Part shown: positions 63,201 through 64,000 of the stretch, one piece after another
How positions within the stretch are numbered: the stretch's first letter is position 1
How the letters are laid out: every line of letters starts with the position of its first letter
NCBI GenBank assembly: GCA_000499405.2
Contig: HG738138.1
Span: forward strand, 1,674,001-1,738,000
Origin: Onchocerca volvulus
Lineage: Eukaryota; Nematoda; Chromadorea; Rhabditida; Onchocercidae
Length of the DNA stretch: 64,000 bases
Direction: 5' to 3'
Made by a program: the position numbers and the translations under genes
Notes under the pieces: generated by a model
Database searches by the model: none
The model's input: the letters and a program-made list of their open reading frames with translations, nothing else
Told to the model about the DNA's origin: nothing

Positions 63201-64000
63201 CGTATCTTTCACAATACATGTCCGTTACGTCAAACAGTCGCTGATCAAATACTTGCCATCGAGGTATTACTAAATATTCTACCAAATACTGAATTGATTG
63301 GAACTTATTTGCTCAGGCAAGATTTTCCACCTTTTACTACTTTATTTTTCCTTAATTGTTTAAAGATCACTGATTATCTCTAGTTGATAGTATAGGAAAC
63401 ACAACAGTTTGATCGATTCATAGAACGTAGGAAGCGTGATGTACGATCATGTTTAATATGCAATTGTGTAATTATTATAAAATTCATTTTTGATGTATTA
63501 AATGTCCAGAAAATCTTAGTGATAAATATTATAGATTATAGTAAAATAACAGATAAGCAAGTTGAAAGAATTTGTAATTTTCGACGATATTTTAAGAAAT
63601 TTAACTAGCCAATATAATAATTTGCAATTGTAGGATCATTTTCAAACTTATATCAAATTACTGCTACTTTGATATTTTTGTTTGTTACTTTCATTTTTCC
63701 TTGCCAAAAATATTCGTATTACTTTCATTATCATTTTCTCCTAATTTAATTTGTCGTTTAATTTCGATTCAAATAATCTGTTCATTAATTTACGAATCAA
63801 TTATAGGTCTGAGGAACTTTTCCCAAAAGAACAAGAAAAATGGGCTTATTTTTATAGTGCCATAGCTCGAAGACGGCAAACTTCGCCTGATGTAAGCAAA
63901 TCTCAAGTATTTAAATTCAAATTTGATAGATTCAATTGTTAAAAAGGATTGAGAATTTCCCTTTCATTATAGTTCAATTTATATTGGGCCAAAATGCGTT
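57233..64000 (+). CDS. mttp: Microsomal triglyceride transfer protein large subunit (3' end off window)
   Basis: ER-lumen lipid transfer protein that loads lipid onto apoB/vitellogenin-type lipoproteins. It is the counterpart of C. elegans DSC-4. Exons: 57233-57417, 57684-57837, 58722-58928, 59392-59546, 59884-59988, 60348-60519, 61683-61825, 61976-62153, 62358-62486, 62612-62709, 62952-63066, 63183-63316, 63807-63891, 63973-64000+. About 629 residues are seen, roughly two thirds of a usual MTP. An N-terminal hydrophobic stretch (1-42), unusually long for a signal peptide, is followed by the lipovitellin-like beta-barrel (YLFYEYNFWSETQIY) and then the helical domain (PEFLERFLQALAQTT, FVDAIGLTGTKKS, EALRFLQLFDG). 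Assignment rests on the order of these blocks and the CQFDGIRNFTS region. Another LLTP member is possible. Introns after 60519 and 63316 start with GC. CTAG before 57193 is a likely trans-splice acceptor. Confidence 0.72.
59637..59785. repeat. Minisatellite in an MTP intron
   Basis: Four to five degenerate copies of a unit like TTTTTGAATGGTACCTGTGTG followed by GTCTGTTAGA, period about 35-50 bases, right after exon 59392-59546. Confidence 0.75.

Noticed and set aside
1..64000. tRNA, rRNA, SL-RNA or CRISPR features
   Set aside because: No tRNA T-loop consensus, rRNA text, spliced-leader sequence or regularly spaced repeat array was noticed on either strand by eye.

Overview
The window looks like nuclear DNA of a nematode, most probably a filarial (clade III) worm. 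The DNA is very AT-rich with many A/T homopolymers. Genes are split into many short exons, introns end in TTTCAG or TTTTAG, and start codons often sit just behind a splice-acceptor-like AG, as expected for spliced-leader trans-splicing. The predicted proteins are metazoan orthologues, and the species assignment is inference. No tRNA, rRNA, CRISPR array or prokaryotic operon was seen.

Layout. 1-447 (minus): first exons of a secreted protein that runs off the left edge. 448-14768: about 14 kb with no convincing gene, holding a perfect 17-bp hairpin, a Helitron-like relic, a CCGGAAA-rich stretch, a frameshifted coding-like fragment and a triplicated GC-rich motif. 14769-18831 (minus): an 11-exon Cys-loop ligand-gated ion channel. 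20769-24526 (minus): an 11-exon EDEM1-type GH47 protein of ER-associated degradation. 26080-30682 (plus): PA2G4/EBP1, head-to-head with EDEM. 33959-35132 (plus): an orphan secreted eight-cysteine protein. 36830-41098 (minus): a 12-exon OTUD5/DUBA deubiquitinase. 42289-43461 (minus): YPEL5. 44345-45805 (plus): the small complex I subunit NDUFV3, head-to-head with YPEL5. 45.8-57.2 kb: a gene-poor block with dense microsatellites and purine/pyrimidine-skewed DNA. 57233 to the right edge (plus): the large subunit of microsomal triglyceride transfer protein (MTP), incomplete at its 3' side.

The exon models were built by hand. Reading phase is consistent through every intron, and the coding lengths give whole codons (577, 440, 465, 419, 160, 127 and 92 residues). 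Most genes are housekeeping genes and are not an operon. EDEM (ER quality control) and MTP (ER lipoprotein assembly) both act in the secretory pathway.

Points most worth following: a cluster of CACGTCA elements (UPRE-like, XBP1-type) between EDEM and PA2G4; three introns that appear to use GC donors; and a channel gene whose pore-helix exon lacks a normal AG acceptor and whose usual anion-filter PAR motif reads EVR.
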